Below, piece by piece: positions 36,101-45,304 of a stretch of 64,000 bases of DNA. The notes under the pieces are model-generated. The model worked only from the letters and a program-made list of their open reading frames with translations, had not been told where the DNA came from and did not search any database. The stretch lies in contig RQTK01000008.1 in the NCBI GenBank assembly GCA_003991915.1, positions 216,868 to 280,867 on the forward strand, written 5' to 3'. Numbering within the stretch: the first letter of the stretch is position 1; every line of letters begins with the position of its first letter. The DNA is from Elysia chlorotica (taxonomy: Eukaryota; Mollusca; Gastropoda; Plakobranchidae). The translations under genes and the position numbers were made by a program.

Positions 36101-39100
36101 TGTTTAATGTTCCCTACTTTTTTATTTTAAGGGTAATCATGGATGTTTATTAAGAGGAAAGTCAGTAAAACAATAGCACATTCTCTTACAATTCACACTT
36201 TAAAATTTATTTGTACCCTTTAGTTACATAGCTTAACTTGGAAAGAAATGTTTTTTTAAAGCCTTGTTCAGAAGACACATGAAACATCATAAGAAGTCAG
36301 TGACTCTAGTCCAGAGTTTCATCATTTCAAGGCTGCTGGGGTCAATTACTTTTTATTCATCCTCAAAAGCCAATCATTGAGATATGCAATTCACCCCAGA
36401 CTCTACAAAATAGCTAGTTTAATTTCAAACACTTAAGCTAACTACTTGGACCATCATCACATTTTTTGAAATGATGGACATATGGCTATGCAACATGTAG
36501 ACTTCAAGCAATAGTTTGACGTGCATTGCAAAGCTGTTAAATGAAATGTAGAGTATACCATATGAATATTAAAATTATAGTTTTCACATTTTGAGATTCA
36601 AACATTAACTTAAATGTGTCAACCTGAAAGCACAATCTTTGCTTTTTTTTTATGCCCCTGCAAAAGTTAACTACCATTACATCCCCAATAGAATTAGGTT
36701 TGCACTATCAGACTCTACTCTTGGACCACCCCTTTATTGACTGGCTAGCTCTTTTTATCCGTATATACTTGGTAACTGGTATTCTTATCTCCTCAAGGGC
36801 AGATTATTGAGAACAAAATTACTTTCTTTGTCCAATTTCTTAAAAAATAAACAAACAAAAAACATCATTACCTTGATAATATTTCTATTTTTCTTTTTAT
36901 TCATTTGCATCTTGCACTTTGGACGAGGAATAGCTGGAGCGGTAGGAGGCGGGAGCTTTTGAAGCTCTTCCAGCATGAGCTCAGCAGCTTTCTTCTTAGA
37001 AGTCTTCTTGCTGTTGCCCTCGCCCTCTGTTATCTTGTCTGAGACGGTGCAGCGAGTTACAAATGTCTTCATATGAGGCGGCCCTGTTTCACGGATTACC
37101 TGGATCACAATACATACATTTGAAGAAATAAGGTGATCATTAATAAGTAACGATTGACTAGTTAAAATATTTGAAAAAGATTGGAGACTGGTGCTTTAAG
37201 TTCTATACATTATAGTAGCTATGCATTGAGAGGTTTTATAGGAGATCAGGAATAAAAAATAAAAATTGCCACATTAACCATCAAGATGGCTATACAGCTT
37301 CTAAATTTGCTATTTGTTTCCATACACATCTGTAGTAATAATCATTGTTACAATTAATTTTAATGTAGGAGTATATAATGGCTACTCAAGTCATGAAATA
37401 AAATGTCATGTCAGAATTGTTTTTTACTAATGCTAAATATTCTAGTCTGACAATTTTACATGAATTACCTTGGAAAGAAATTTTTATTTTTATGGAAATA
37501 GAAAAAGCCTTGCTCAGAAGACACATGAAACATCATAAGAAGTCAGTGACTCTAGTCCAGAGTTTCATCATTTCAAGGCTGATCAATTCTGTTTTATTTA
37601 AATTCAAAAGCAATTCATATAGCTAAGCAGTACACCCAACAAACTAACTTACTTATTTTAAACGCTTAAACTGTCTATTTTGACGATTGTCACACGTTTT
37701 AAATGAAGAACGTATAGATAAATCTTCAAACAATCAACACTTAAGGTGTGCATTCCATAGCCATGAAATGTATGGCTGTAGAGAATATCAGTCTTTTGTT
37801 GCAAGTTATCTTCTACCACATTTAAAGTTTACCACCTTCTTTTAAAGGCAACCCTGCTTGCTTATATAGAGGCAATTCAGTAATAAAATAGCACATTATC
37901 TTACATTGCATATTAATATCAATTTGTACCCATTAGCTACATAGCTTAACTTGGAAAAAAATTTAGTTCAAAAGGAAAAAAAAAAAGCCTTGCTCAGAAG
38001 ACACATGAAACATCATAAGAAGTCAGTGACTCTAGTCCAGAGTTTCATCATTTGAAGGCTAACCAATTATGTTTCATTTAACCCCCAAAGAAACTTATAA
38101 AGCTATAGAGTAATCCTCAGACTCAACAAACTAACATGTTCATTTTTAATACATATTTTGTCGAATGCAACGATCATGGAAGCCATGAGCAGCACAGTTT
38201 TGAAGACAATGTGCCATCATCTAGCAAAATTGTGCTGAGCCAACCACATTCCTCCAACCCTTTATTCATAGTATTATAAAGACTTGGTTTCACCATGTAA
38301 GTTATGGAAGGATAGTATCTTTGATAAGTAATTATGCTCTCTAAAACATCCACTTTTTTCCATCTGCTCATCAATGTACGGTCTGTGGTAGAACAAAATT
38401 TTTTGCTGACAAATATTTTCTGGTTTGAATAACTAGTGTCTAAGAAGAAACTTTGTGAACCTCCTGAAACATCTGGTTTGAAGGATCTGAGGGTGGGTAT
38501 GAGATTTTCATTCAATGAAAGAATTTTTTTCGGTTCCTTGCATGCAGGGTGTTTTTTTTTTTATAGTTAAAACCTTTTGGATTTGAGACACAATAAACAT
38601 AGGTTGAAAGGTAATAAAACCATGACACATATTGCTAAGTACTCACCTCAAATGTGACAAGCATGTTCCGTCTTAAAGCTACTTCATGGACCAAGCTTAT
38701 TTCGGATTTAAGACTATCTGAAAACAGAACAAGAGGAAAGACATTAATTAACTATGATAATTGATCATACCTTATCATGAAAAACATGCAAAATCTGCCA
38801 TAAACCATATGATTCCTCCAGTAACTTTAAGACATTTTTAACCCTTCAAAGAACAAATAAGAGAACTTTATTTACATCTCTTTTGCACCATAAAGTCTGA
38901 GAACAATACAGAGGTTGCAGAACAGATAAATTATACATTGAAAAAAAAATTAACTTGCCGTTGACATCTATTGGTTCACCATCAGGCACAGTTTCAGCCT
39001 GTTCAGAAGGAGCTTGGTTTTCCTTGGGCTCATTCTGTTCAGGCAAACTTTTTAGGATGCGCAAAGCCTTCTGGGCTGCATTATGTCGAGCTGCCTGCCG

Positions 39101-42100
39101 CGTAGGACCATCGCCGATGAACTCTCTGTGGCCAACTCGCAGAGAGACATAGAAAGCACGGGCGACATAGTGACATCTCAGAGGCCACAGAACACCCCCA
39201 CCTCTATAGCGAGGATCTCTACCACCTCGCATAACTTGATGATACCTAAAAAGAAGCCAATAGTCGAATGGTTGAGTGTTTAGGTGCTTGAGTTGGGTTT
39301 GTTTTTTTTTTAAATCAGTATTATGCTTTTATACCAAATTACTTAACAACAGGAAATCTATGAGTGCAGAAGATGTATGAGACCTTGAGTAAATGATCTG
39401 TGTGATATAGATATCAGTTAAAAGGCCCGTAATTTTTTTAGCAGAACAAATTTTCTTGAACATTTCAAATCTTTCAATAAAGAAATACCAGGACAACAGT
39501 AAAAACAAAAGCTTTACTAACTAATCTTTTTTTTTTTTTAACACAAACTTCCTACAATGACTAAAGAATGATATTTTCATGTAAAGGTTATTGATGGGAA
39601 TTAATGGCAGAAACCTCACCTTTGACCATATATGCCCCTGTAATCCATCCCAGGTTGGGGATAATATGGAGGTTGCTGGGGTTCAATTGCTTTGTATGTG
39701 GCAGCCTCCCCCCTCTTCATGGCCAGGGCATTCAGTTCCACAGTGGGAGTTATATTCTCATCTGTATGGCAGATCGGTGCTAAAGTGATGAACAGTGTCA
39801 AGTTTGGACAGATCAGTGAATAAGGCCTTGAGCCCTTTACCATGAGTTTGGTCACAAAGAAAATTGACAAAAACAAATTATCTATGACAAGGTGATTAGA
39901 TTAACATAACTGTGACCATCAATTTGTTCTGGAGTTGACATTTCATCAGCTTCTGCTATATTTATATCAAGTGAAAATAACGAGGCTCGAATTCTTGTGA
40001 AAAACTCTTTGAATGAGGATATCCAATCAACTACTTTACTCATCAAGATTTTAAAAGATAAAATATATAAATCTAAATCTATCACATTGGTTTTAAATCA
40101 TACCTGCCCCACATGTGATGAGTCAAGATAATTTTCAATTCCAACTTACTAAAAACTAGACTGCATAGATGCATCTTTATAAATTAAATCTCAAACTATG
40201 GCATGTAACAAAAATAATATCCATCTTTCTTACTTCCACTGTATCTTGGAGGTTTGGGAGGGGGATGAGGGTGTCCAGTGTCTTTCAAAGCAATTGCTGC
40301 CGCAGCATGCTGGGCCTTCTTGATGCTCTCCCCTGAGGCAGAGTATTCTTCATCTCCCAGTTTGAGCTTGACAAAGAATATCTTTTTGTGGGCAGGGCCT
40401 TGCTCATCCACAAGCGTGTACTGGTGGCTGACCTTTATAGTTAAGAAAAAGATGAAATGTATGTCTCACCATCATATAAATGATAAATGACGTGTAAGCT
40501 CTTTTAATGTGAAAAAATTTCATTAAATTTTCATAAGTTATCATGAAAAAAACAACAACACTGCCACACACATTTATATCTTTATAATAAAAAATGTCTT
40601 GTTCAAGATTTTCAAAGAAGCGGCAATTCTACTTTCGTGTGTATATATTGTAGAGTTGTACCTTGTTATATCGCGCCAGTTCATTGATTAAGCACATAGG
40701 GGTCTTCTCTTTTGTGTTTGCCAAGCTGTGCTCGTCACTAGCTTCACTTGTGCCATTAGATTTGGTTTCTTCTGTTTGGGACTTCTCTTCAACCTTGAGG
40801 ATAAAAAAGCAATGAAATTTTAAAAATGTTTGGCAATTTCACACTTAAAAAGGTAAAAATTGACATACCAAAGCGCGAGTTGCTTTTCATTCTTTCCCTA
40901 AAACAAAAATACATCTGTGGTAAATTACTTAACCTTAACACAACCTATGTTAATATCCCAACAGCCTTTTAAAATTTTTAAAACAAACCCTGGCTATGGA
41001 CAAATAGGGAGAAGGCAAGCCAATATTTCTTAAACAAAAACACACAAAAATTGAATTACCTCTGAATTTTCAGCATCAAAGCCATCATCTTGTAGCTCAC
41101 CATTAGCAGAAAAAGTATCAATAACCAACTCGGGCTCTTGAGGCTTTATCTGCTGCTGGCTAATGTTGGACGAAGCTGCAGACTTAGCGTGAGACGGGTT
41201 CTGAAGAATATGCTTTGGCTGAGACTGCAACTGCTGCTGCTTCTGTTGATGGCGCTGATGGTGGTGAAGATTCCTTTGCTCTAGGTGCTGCTGGATTTGA
41301 AGTTGTTTGTTGTGTTGGTAATGACTAGCCCTTTGGACATGTGGAGAAACAGAGTGTTGTTGTTGCTGCTGCTGCTGCTGCACTGAAAGATTTAACTGGT
41401 GCTCACTTTGCTGGTGGGCCGAAGACTGTTGTTGATGTGGATAGTGGTGCTGTGCAGCAAGCTGTTGGTTTTTCTGTGCTGGCTGTTGTAGTTGCTGATA
41501 CTGTGAGAGCTGGCTGTGTTGGTGGTAAGGATTGGTTTGTAGTGACAGCTTGCTTTGACCTTCCAAACCTTAAAAAAAAAAAAACACAGGTGATTCAAAT
41601 GTTTAACTTTTAATATACACAAGACATTTCATTAAAAAATGGTGCAAAACCATCTGAAATGTAAGCGTTGCACCACATCTTACAACATCAAGCAGAAATG
41701 TATATTGTGGGGCTTGATGTTAGCTATACAACACTAAGAAAAATGAAACCAATGTGAAAGACTATACAATAGACTTTCTGAGACACAAAAATAACATAAC
41801 AATTTAGTTGCAGTAGGCCTACCACTTTGAAATATTCTCTGTACTTAATTTTAAAGTTTCTCTAGTATAATTCCACTCACCAACAGTACCAAGTGCTTGA
41901 TGGTTTCCATTCTGCATTTGGGTCACCCCTAAAGCGTTGTTGCCGCTTGGGTACTGCTGGTTTCGAGCATGCCTGACTTCCGATCCATTCTGCTGATGCT
42001 TCTTCGAGTTCATGTAGTCTCCAGCAACCATCATAGGCTGTTGCTGATGGGACTGTGCTGAGAAGTGAGACATCTGAGCAGCAGACATTGTAGAAGGCTG

Positions 42101-42625
42101 TTGCTGTTGCAGCTGTTGATAAACTGTGTTCTGCAGACCAATCGGCTGACCACCTGAAAATGAAAAATGGAATTTTTTTTTAAACTACAACGGCAAGCAA
42201 ATATAATTTCAAAGAGATGTACAAAAAGCTTGTCAAAGAGTTGTTTAAAAAAAACCCACAAAAGATACTAAATAAATAATTTTTGTAAAATGGTATCACA
42301 CCTTACAATTTTGTATTAATATTAAACATAAGGATTAAACTTGGTTAAAAAAAACTAGTACAAGAAAACACATAATCCACACTATTTTCCATACATGTAA
42401 AAAACAGAAATAAACACTTTAATCACCTATTTTATCACTATTTTGCTTTCCTCCAAGAGGAAATGTAATTTTAACCACCAGATATTATTTGCATACATAT
42501 TTAAACCTTTTAATCAATCTTTATTGCAACTGACCTCTATGCTGCTGCGTCATCGTTCTCTGGGAAGAAATTGAACCCGATGTCGCAGCAGGGCTTGAGA
42601 CTGAGTGTTGTTGTTGTCCGTTCAT
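27187..42625 (-). CDS. stau: Staufen double-stranded RNA-binding protein, complete gene, 16 coding exons
   Basis: Staufen binds double-stranded mRNA 3'UTRs and directs RNA localisation, translation and decay in the cytoplasm. Exons, 5' to 3': 42625-42535, 42153-41881, 41568-41060, 40793-40662, 40432-40234, 39761-39620, 39245-38959, 38717-38647, 37099-36872, 35498-35340 (or its copy 31404-31246), 30805-30656, 29816-29765, 29404-29270, 28866-28715, 27812-27643, 27250-27187. They sum to 2814 nt in one frame, 937 residues plus TAA. Residues 1-290 are Gln-rich, including a polyQ run. dsRBD1 is near 322-387 (EQGPAHKK), split dsRBD2 406-514 ([32 protein letters not shown]), dsRBD3 549-617 ([10 protein letters not shown]), dsRBD4 659-729 ([25 protein letters not shown]) and dsRBD5 near 837-907 ([11 protein letters not shown]). 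Domain order and linkers match animal Staufen. All introns are GT-AG except after exon 7, which is GC-AG. The last short exon (GPQVKKELL onward) is the least certain; reading straight through exon 15 would stop one residue later. Confidence 0.93.
28308..28495 (-). mobile_element. Old, diverged SINE copy in a Staufen intron
   Basis: The plus strand shows CCCCAAGACTAATGTCTGAT, GACTTTGGTCACATACTGAT and a reversed B-box (GATTGAACTGAAGACC), the reverse of the family order. It lies between exons 15 and 14. Confidence 0.6.
29052..29130 (-). pseudogene. stau: Decayed duplicate of the 5' part of Staufen exon 14
   Basis: On the minus strand this reads [20 protein letters not shown] and continues KPSL, clearly matching [20 protein letters not shown] in the real exon 14 (28715-28866). 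After KPSL the similarity to the dsRBD5 start fades, with no matching donor. It sits 186 bp upstream of the real exon in the same intron. It appears to be an older partial exon duplication with amino-acid-changing differences, unlike the near-identical exon 10 copies. Confidence 0.7.
31246..31404 (-). CDS. stau: Staufen exon 10, downstream duplicate copy
   Basis: This is the second copy of the exon encoding the first half of dsRBD4, with the same acceptor (TTAACAG) and donor (GTGCGT) as the copy at 35340-35498. Its protein sequence is identical; the two nucleotide differences are both silent. It lies about 440 bp before exon 11, whereas the other copy is 4.5 kb away. Homology continues into the flanks from about 31217 outwards. 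It could be a real recent tandem duplication, an alternative exon, or a haplotype placed in tandem by the assembler, since an N gap lies between the copies. Confidence 0.8.
31973..32136 (-). pseudogene. stau: Truncated duplicate of Staufen exon 9 (dsRBD3)
   Basis: These 164 nt are identical to 36936-37099, the dsRBD3-encoding part of Staufen exon 9, and keep the acceptor (GATCCAG). Homology stops after the codons for PPPTAP. The last 64 nt of the exon and its donor are absent because sequence matching about 36186 is joined directly here, as if roughly 750 bp was deleted after duplication. Reading on gives ENVLLFY and then TGA. It could act as an alternative terminal exon giving a Staufen with only dsRBD1-3, or simply be skipped. 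Confidence 0.8.
32541..32614 (-). ncRNA. Box C/D snoRNA, intronic copy 1
   Basis: On the Staufen sense strand the order is terminal stem CTTG, box C ATGATGA, an 18-nt guide containing GGACTAGAGTCA, box D' CTGA, a short spacer, box C' ATGATGT, a 12-nt second guide, box D CTGA, then CAAG closing the stem. It lies about 405 nt upstream of the truncated exon 9 copy, the same spacing as copy 6 has to the intact exon 9. This is the most diverged copy in the D'-C' spacer (GTCCTA in place of CTTCTT) and has the shortest stem. Confidence 0.8.
32910..32984 (-). ncRNA. Box C/D snoRNA, intronic copy 2
   Basis: This 75-nt copy reads stem AGCCTT, box C ATGATGA, the D' guide, D' CTGA, C' ATGATGT, the D guide, D CTGA, then AAGGCT closing a 6-bp stem. 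All four boxes match consensus. The guide upstream of D' (GGACTAGAGTCA) is complementary to TGACTCTAGTCC, nearly identical to a conserved 28S rRNA segment I recall as TTTGACTCTAGTCTGG. It sits in the intron between the two exon 10 copies. Confidence 0.88.
33133..33676. other. Assembly gap (544 N)
   Basis: This run of N lies inside the Staufen tandem array, between snoRNA copies 2 and 3. It may hide further units and the rest of a possible open frame that enters it from the right. Confidence 0.99.
33677..33740 (-). other. Possible 5' end of an open frame running into the gap
   Basis: From an ATG at 33740 in good initiation context (AAGATGG) the minus strand reads [20 protein letters not shown], then enters the N gap. 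I do not recognise it. The segment 33677-34420 is not part of the flanking array, so it is inserted material. Upstream on the same strand, near 34005-34080, are a CAAAATGGCGCC motif and a CGCATGC motif of the kind seen in animal promoters (YY1- and NRF1-like). With only about 20 codons visible, chance is a fair alternative. Confidence 0.25.
34115..34402. mobile_element. Foldback / MITE-like element with TGCCGACAAT inverted ends
   Basis: The element begins TGCCGACAAT and ends ATTGTCGGCA, and each end is itself a near-palindrome (TGCCGACAATCATTGTCGGC on the left; GTCGGAATTCCGAC then ATTGTCGGCA on the right). The interior is A/T-rich with no open frame. It is about 288 bp and interrupts the Staufen array. 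I see no convincing target-site duplication, so the class is unassigned. Confidence 0.55.
34597..34671 (-). ncRNA. Box C/D snoRNA, intronic copy 3
   Basis: The 75-nt core is identical to copy 2 (boxes C ATGATGA, D' CTGA, C' ATGATGT, D CTGA; stem AGCCTT with AAGGCT). It lies inside a 430-bp tandem unit starting at 34421 in the intron after exon 10 (upstream copy). Confidence 0.88.
35054..35128 (-). ncRNA. Box C/D snoRNA, intronic copy 4, altered D' box
   Basis: This has the same layout as copies 2 and 3, but D' reads CTGG instead of CTGA, and the 5' stem strand is AGCTTT, still able to pair with AAGGCT through one G-U pair. Boxes C, C' and D are intact. If D' activity needs CTGA, this copy has lost one guide function and kept the other. 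Confidence 0.78.
35340..35498 (-). CDS. stau: Staufen exon 10, upstream copy (first half of dsRBD4)
   Basis: This exon encodes 53 residues from [10 protein letters not shown] to RREFVMQ, the alpha1-beta1-beta2 half of dsRBD4. The acceptor ends TTAACAG and the donor is GTGCGT. Both ends are phase 0, so it joins exon 9 (ending NIIK) and exon 11 (starting VEVEEK) without a frame change. A second, equally intact copy lies at 31246-31404; they differ by two silent substitutions. This copy is the one first met by the spliceosome. Because the exon is symmetric (159 nt), either copy alone gives the same protein, and joining both would add 53 residues without a frameshift. Confidence 0.85.
36260..36334 (-). 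ncRNA. Box C/D snoRNA, intronic copy 5
   Basis: This copy has consensus boxes C, D', C' and D and a perfect 7-bp terminal stem, AGCCTTG with CAAGGCT. It is in the intron between exon 9 and the upstream exon 10 copy, separately from copies 6 and 7 in the preceding intron. Confidence 0.9.
37506..37580 (-). ncRNA. Box C/D snoRNA, intronic copy 6
   Basis: All boxes are at consensus and the terminal stem is a perfect 7 bp (AGCCTTG with CAAGGCT). It lies 406 nt upstream of the exon 9 acceptor, in the intron after exon 8. It is the counterpart of copy 1 before the truncated exon 9. Confidence 0.9.
37986..38060 (-). ncRNA. Box C/D snoRNA, intronic copy 7
   Basis: The core is identical to copies 2 and 3 with a 6-bp stem. 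It is the 5'-most copy in transcript order, in the intron between exon 8 and exon 9, 406 nt from the start of copy 6 and preceded by the same flanking unit. Confidence 0.88.
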
Positions 42626-43248
42626 CCTGTCACTAATTGTTTTAACAAGTTCTTATTATGTGGTTGCTATCTTGCTATGGAAAAAGAACAGTCCTTTTGA
42701 AGTTCTAGATAAGTTCCATTAAAAAACTGGGGAAGAAAGAAAATTTGTATTTAATGGATTGGCCCTAAAAAATTTTTTTTAGTGTTAGGTGGTTTGGATC
42801 TAGAATCTTGATATCTAGTGAGTCTTTTCCTAGTAATAAGATCTAAAGAGAATCTAGTTTCGTAGTTTATTCAAAGGTTGATTTACTTCTTTGAACTGAG
42901 AACCAGGAGCCATTCCCACCTCTACCGAGTGAGCATTTCTTTACAAACAACGGAGGAGAGTTTGTGGGAACATAGGATTTACTTAGCCTCCACCTTGAAC
43001 TTGGTCTTGATTGGAAGGCCACTTTCGCTCGGCCGTGCAAGCGGAGTTGACAAGAAAGACCTGAACAGGACCGACCCCAAAATGGAGCTATGGACATTCG
43101 ACTCAGCAGCTCAATAAATCAACCGAATTGATTGTGTACCACAGGCAAGGGCCATCACACTATAATGTCAATAACTTATTAACTCACTAGATCTGGAGTC
43201 TAGTGCAAGCAAGCAAAATAATTAAATAGACCTAGATTTTCTATAGAT

Positions 43249-43953
43249 TGTGGTGGACGACAGGTAGGAACCTATTCATGATTAGTTGGGAGTGCCTTGA
43301 ATGCCTGCATCCTTTGTAACATATCAGGGCCCCCAAGGGTTGGTGCAGGTCTGTCGTCTAGCATTGGGCTAAAATACCACTTGTATGGTGTCAGAAGTGG
43401 TCGTAAATCCACATTCACTTTTGTGATTTTGATGGTTGCGATGGAAACGACCACGGGTTGGTCAGACCTGATAAGGTTGGCGTTCTCAACTTCTCTTCTA
43501 AATTGACAAGGGGTGAAAATGAGGGTCTGACTGTCGTTGGGATTCCTTTGCCAGGTCGTAGGGCAGCGGATTGCTGACGGGGGCGGGGAGGATCCAGTGA
43601 CAGATGGGGTAGCAATTTCTTGGAAGGTCGCGGTGTGGCCGGACCTGGGGGAGATTCTGCCATTTGTTGTTTGGAGTCGGCTCGCTGGTTGCAGGGTAGT
43701 CGGGAAGACTGACTGAGCCAGGGGAGTTTCTTTCAGCATTTGGTGGGTGCCTTTTGCTGGTCCCATGGGTTTAGGACAGGAAAGGTATACTGCCTAATTA
43801 CTCTCTTTCATTCTTTTGATAGGAGGGGGAGGAGTGTGGTGGACGACAGGTAGGGACCTACTCATGGTTAGTTAGGTTTGCCTTGAATGCCTGCATCCTT
43901 TGTAACACATCAGGGCCCCCAAGAGTTGGTGTGCACAGGTCTGTCGTCTAGCA
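43249..43953 (+). mobile_element. Small non-autonomous LTR element (TRIM-like fossil)
   Basis: Two direct repeats begin TGTGGTGGACGACAGG, at 43249 and 43835, and end near CTGTCGTCTAGCA (about 115-119 bp; the true ends may lie 20-30 bp further on). A primer-binding-site-like motif TGGTGTCAGAAGTGG follows the left repeat at 43386, compatible with a tRNA-Leu primer. A polypurine tract AGGAGGGGGAGGAG directly abuts the right repeat at 43821-43834. The interior is about 470 bp with no recognisable gag or pol. The two repeats differ at several sites, so it is not a fresh insertion. No clear target-site duplication was seen. It lies in the region between Staufen and FBXO16. Confidence 0.72.
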
Positions 43954-44128
43954 TTGAATCAGCATCGGGTTTAAACACCCTTCAACGGCACAGTTTGTAA
44001 GATTCTAGATTTAGAAATCTAGTCTAGTGCCTTCTTCAGTACTTGTATATATACTAGCCAATTCATGGTCCAGTGCAGAACAAGTCAAATCACTCAAATG
44101 TATGATAATCATAATGTAGGCGTAGTCT

Positions 44129-44350
44129 AGCTACATGTCTAGATCTAGATCTAGATTAGATCCATTGAAAGGACATTTTACTAGAGTCTAGATCTAGATA
44201 GTCTAGACTAAATTTTAAAAAATTAGATATGTATCACTCATTCTAATTCTAGATTACATTTCTGACATTTTACTAGATCTAGATCTAGATCTAGATTCTC
44301 TAGATTCTTACTTCTAGATCTAATCTAGATCTAGATCTAATCTAGAATCC
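44129..44350. repeat. (GATCTA)n-type palindromic repeat cluster
   Basis: Many copies of TCTAGATCTAGATC-like sequence, a self-complementary hexamer repeat, lie between the LTR element and FBXO16. A similar cluster lies at 63310-63450 just upstream of the RDH10-like start. Confidence 0.85.
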
Positions 44351-44403
44351 GTCAGTACACAAATGGAAGTCTTTCCAAATCAAATAGATCTAGTCTATTC
44401 TAT

Positions 44404-44434
44404 GTACACAATTAAAAAAAAAATTGAAAAAAAG

Positions 44435-44470
<36 letters not shown>
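44404..44470. repeat. Poly(A) tract
   Basis: A-rich run ending in about 37 consecutive A residues, adjoining the probable FBXO16 promoter. It could be a retroposon tail, but no body is recognisable upstream. Confidence 0.85.
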
Positions 44471-44472
<2 letters not shown>

Positions 44473-45304
44473 GGCTCAAGCAGGCAAACTAACGTCGTTA
44501 GCCTCCGGACAAGACTCAAGATGCTGCTGAAAATGCCGTTTTACCACCTACCCAACACGTGCAAAAAAGCCATGATATTAAAGGTTTGCAAATGAAAATG
44601 AACAAAATTTTTCATTGAAAAGTGTACATACCTACCCCTTTTATTGAATTAATTACAAGAGGTTGAAAGGAAATCCACCTAAGAGCTACTAAACATTGGC
44701 AAACAGTAAAGAAAATTTATCAGACTAACATGCGGCCATGTTTGTCTGCCCTGTGGAGTTCTCGGGATATGTTTTTCATCTCGTCAAATTTGCGTTGTTT
44801 CGCAGGAAAAAATAAAGACTAATTTTATCAGAGGTTTGGTTGAATTCATATTGAAATGAAAAAGAAAGAAAGAAATGATACATTTTTAATATTTAAAATA
44901 CACTTTAAAAGAACGCGAGTTCATGAAAACTATCAATTTCAAGGTCAATATTTAATTTTAGTTGCAGACAACCTGACCTTTCTACTTCAGATAGCATGGA
45001 CATGCGTGATTTCCTCTGTCTTGCTATTCTCAGCGCAGCAACCTATTTTGTATACAAATGGCGGACCGTCAAATTCCGATTTTGATCTAGATTCTAGTCT
45101 GCACTTGCAGAATCCCATATATAGGTGATAAAATTATCCGTCTATATCTACTGTTCTTTAAATTTGAATGCATCTTAGGTATCATAAAAATAATTTGAGT
45201 TAATGCCATCTACTTGTATCTGTCTATTCAGATTATGATATATTACTGTTTCCCTAATTGACGAAAAGTATTTGGAGTTCGTCAGAAAAGAAAAGCCTCC
45301 AAGT

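Larger units (their letters stand above)
31217..38165. repeat. Intronic tandem array and segmental duplication inside Staufen
   Basis: Units of about 430-460 bp recur here, each with a shared leader (starting GGCTGTAGAGAATATC near 32753, 34423, 34852 and 37773), one snoRNA-like core, and a shared trailer ending near CACAGCCATTAAATGTA. Superimposed is a larger duplication: 31217-33000 matches 35311-37600 and includes exons 9 and 10. A sharp junction at about 35308/35310 joins a unit trailer to the sequence that flanks exon 10. The N gap 33133-33676 interrupts a unit, so copy number and order are uncertain. Confidence 0.85.
42640..45230. promoter_or_regulatory. Divergent intergenic region between Staufen and FBXO16
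   Basis: The two start codons point away from each other across 2.7 kb. CpG-richer stretches at 42990-43060 (Staufen side) and 44480-44800 (FBXO16 side) are the likely promoter zones. A short LTR element, a GATCTA cluster and a poly(A) tract separate them. FBXO16 has a non-coding 5' exon, since an acceptor precedes its start codon. Confidence 0.5.

Noticed and set aside
43272-43766. 164-codon minus-strand frame inside the LTR element
   Set aside because: It runs antisense to the inferred element and has no recognisable motif; open by chance.
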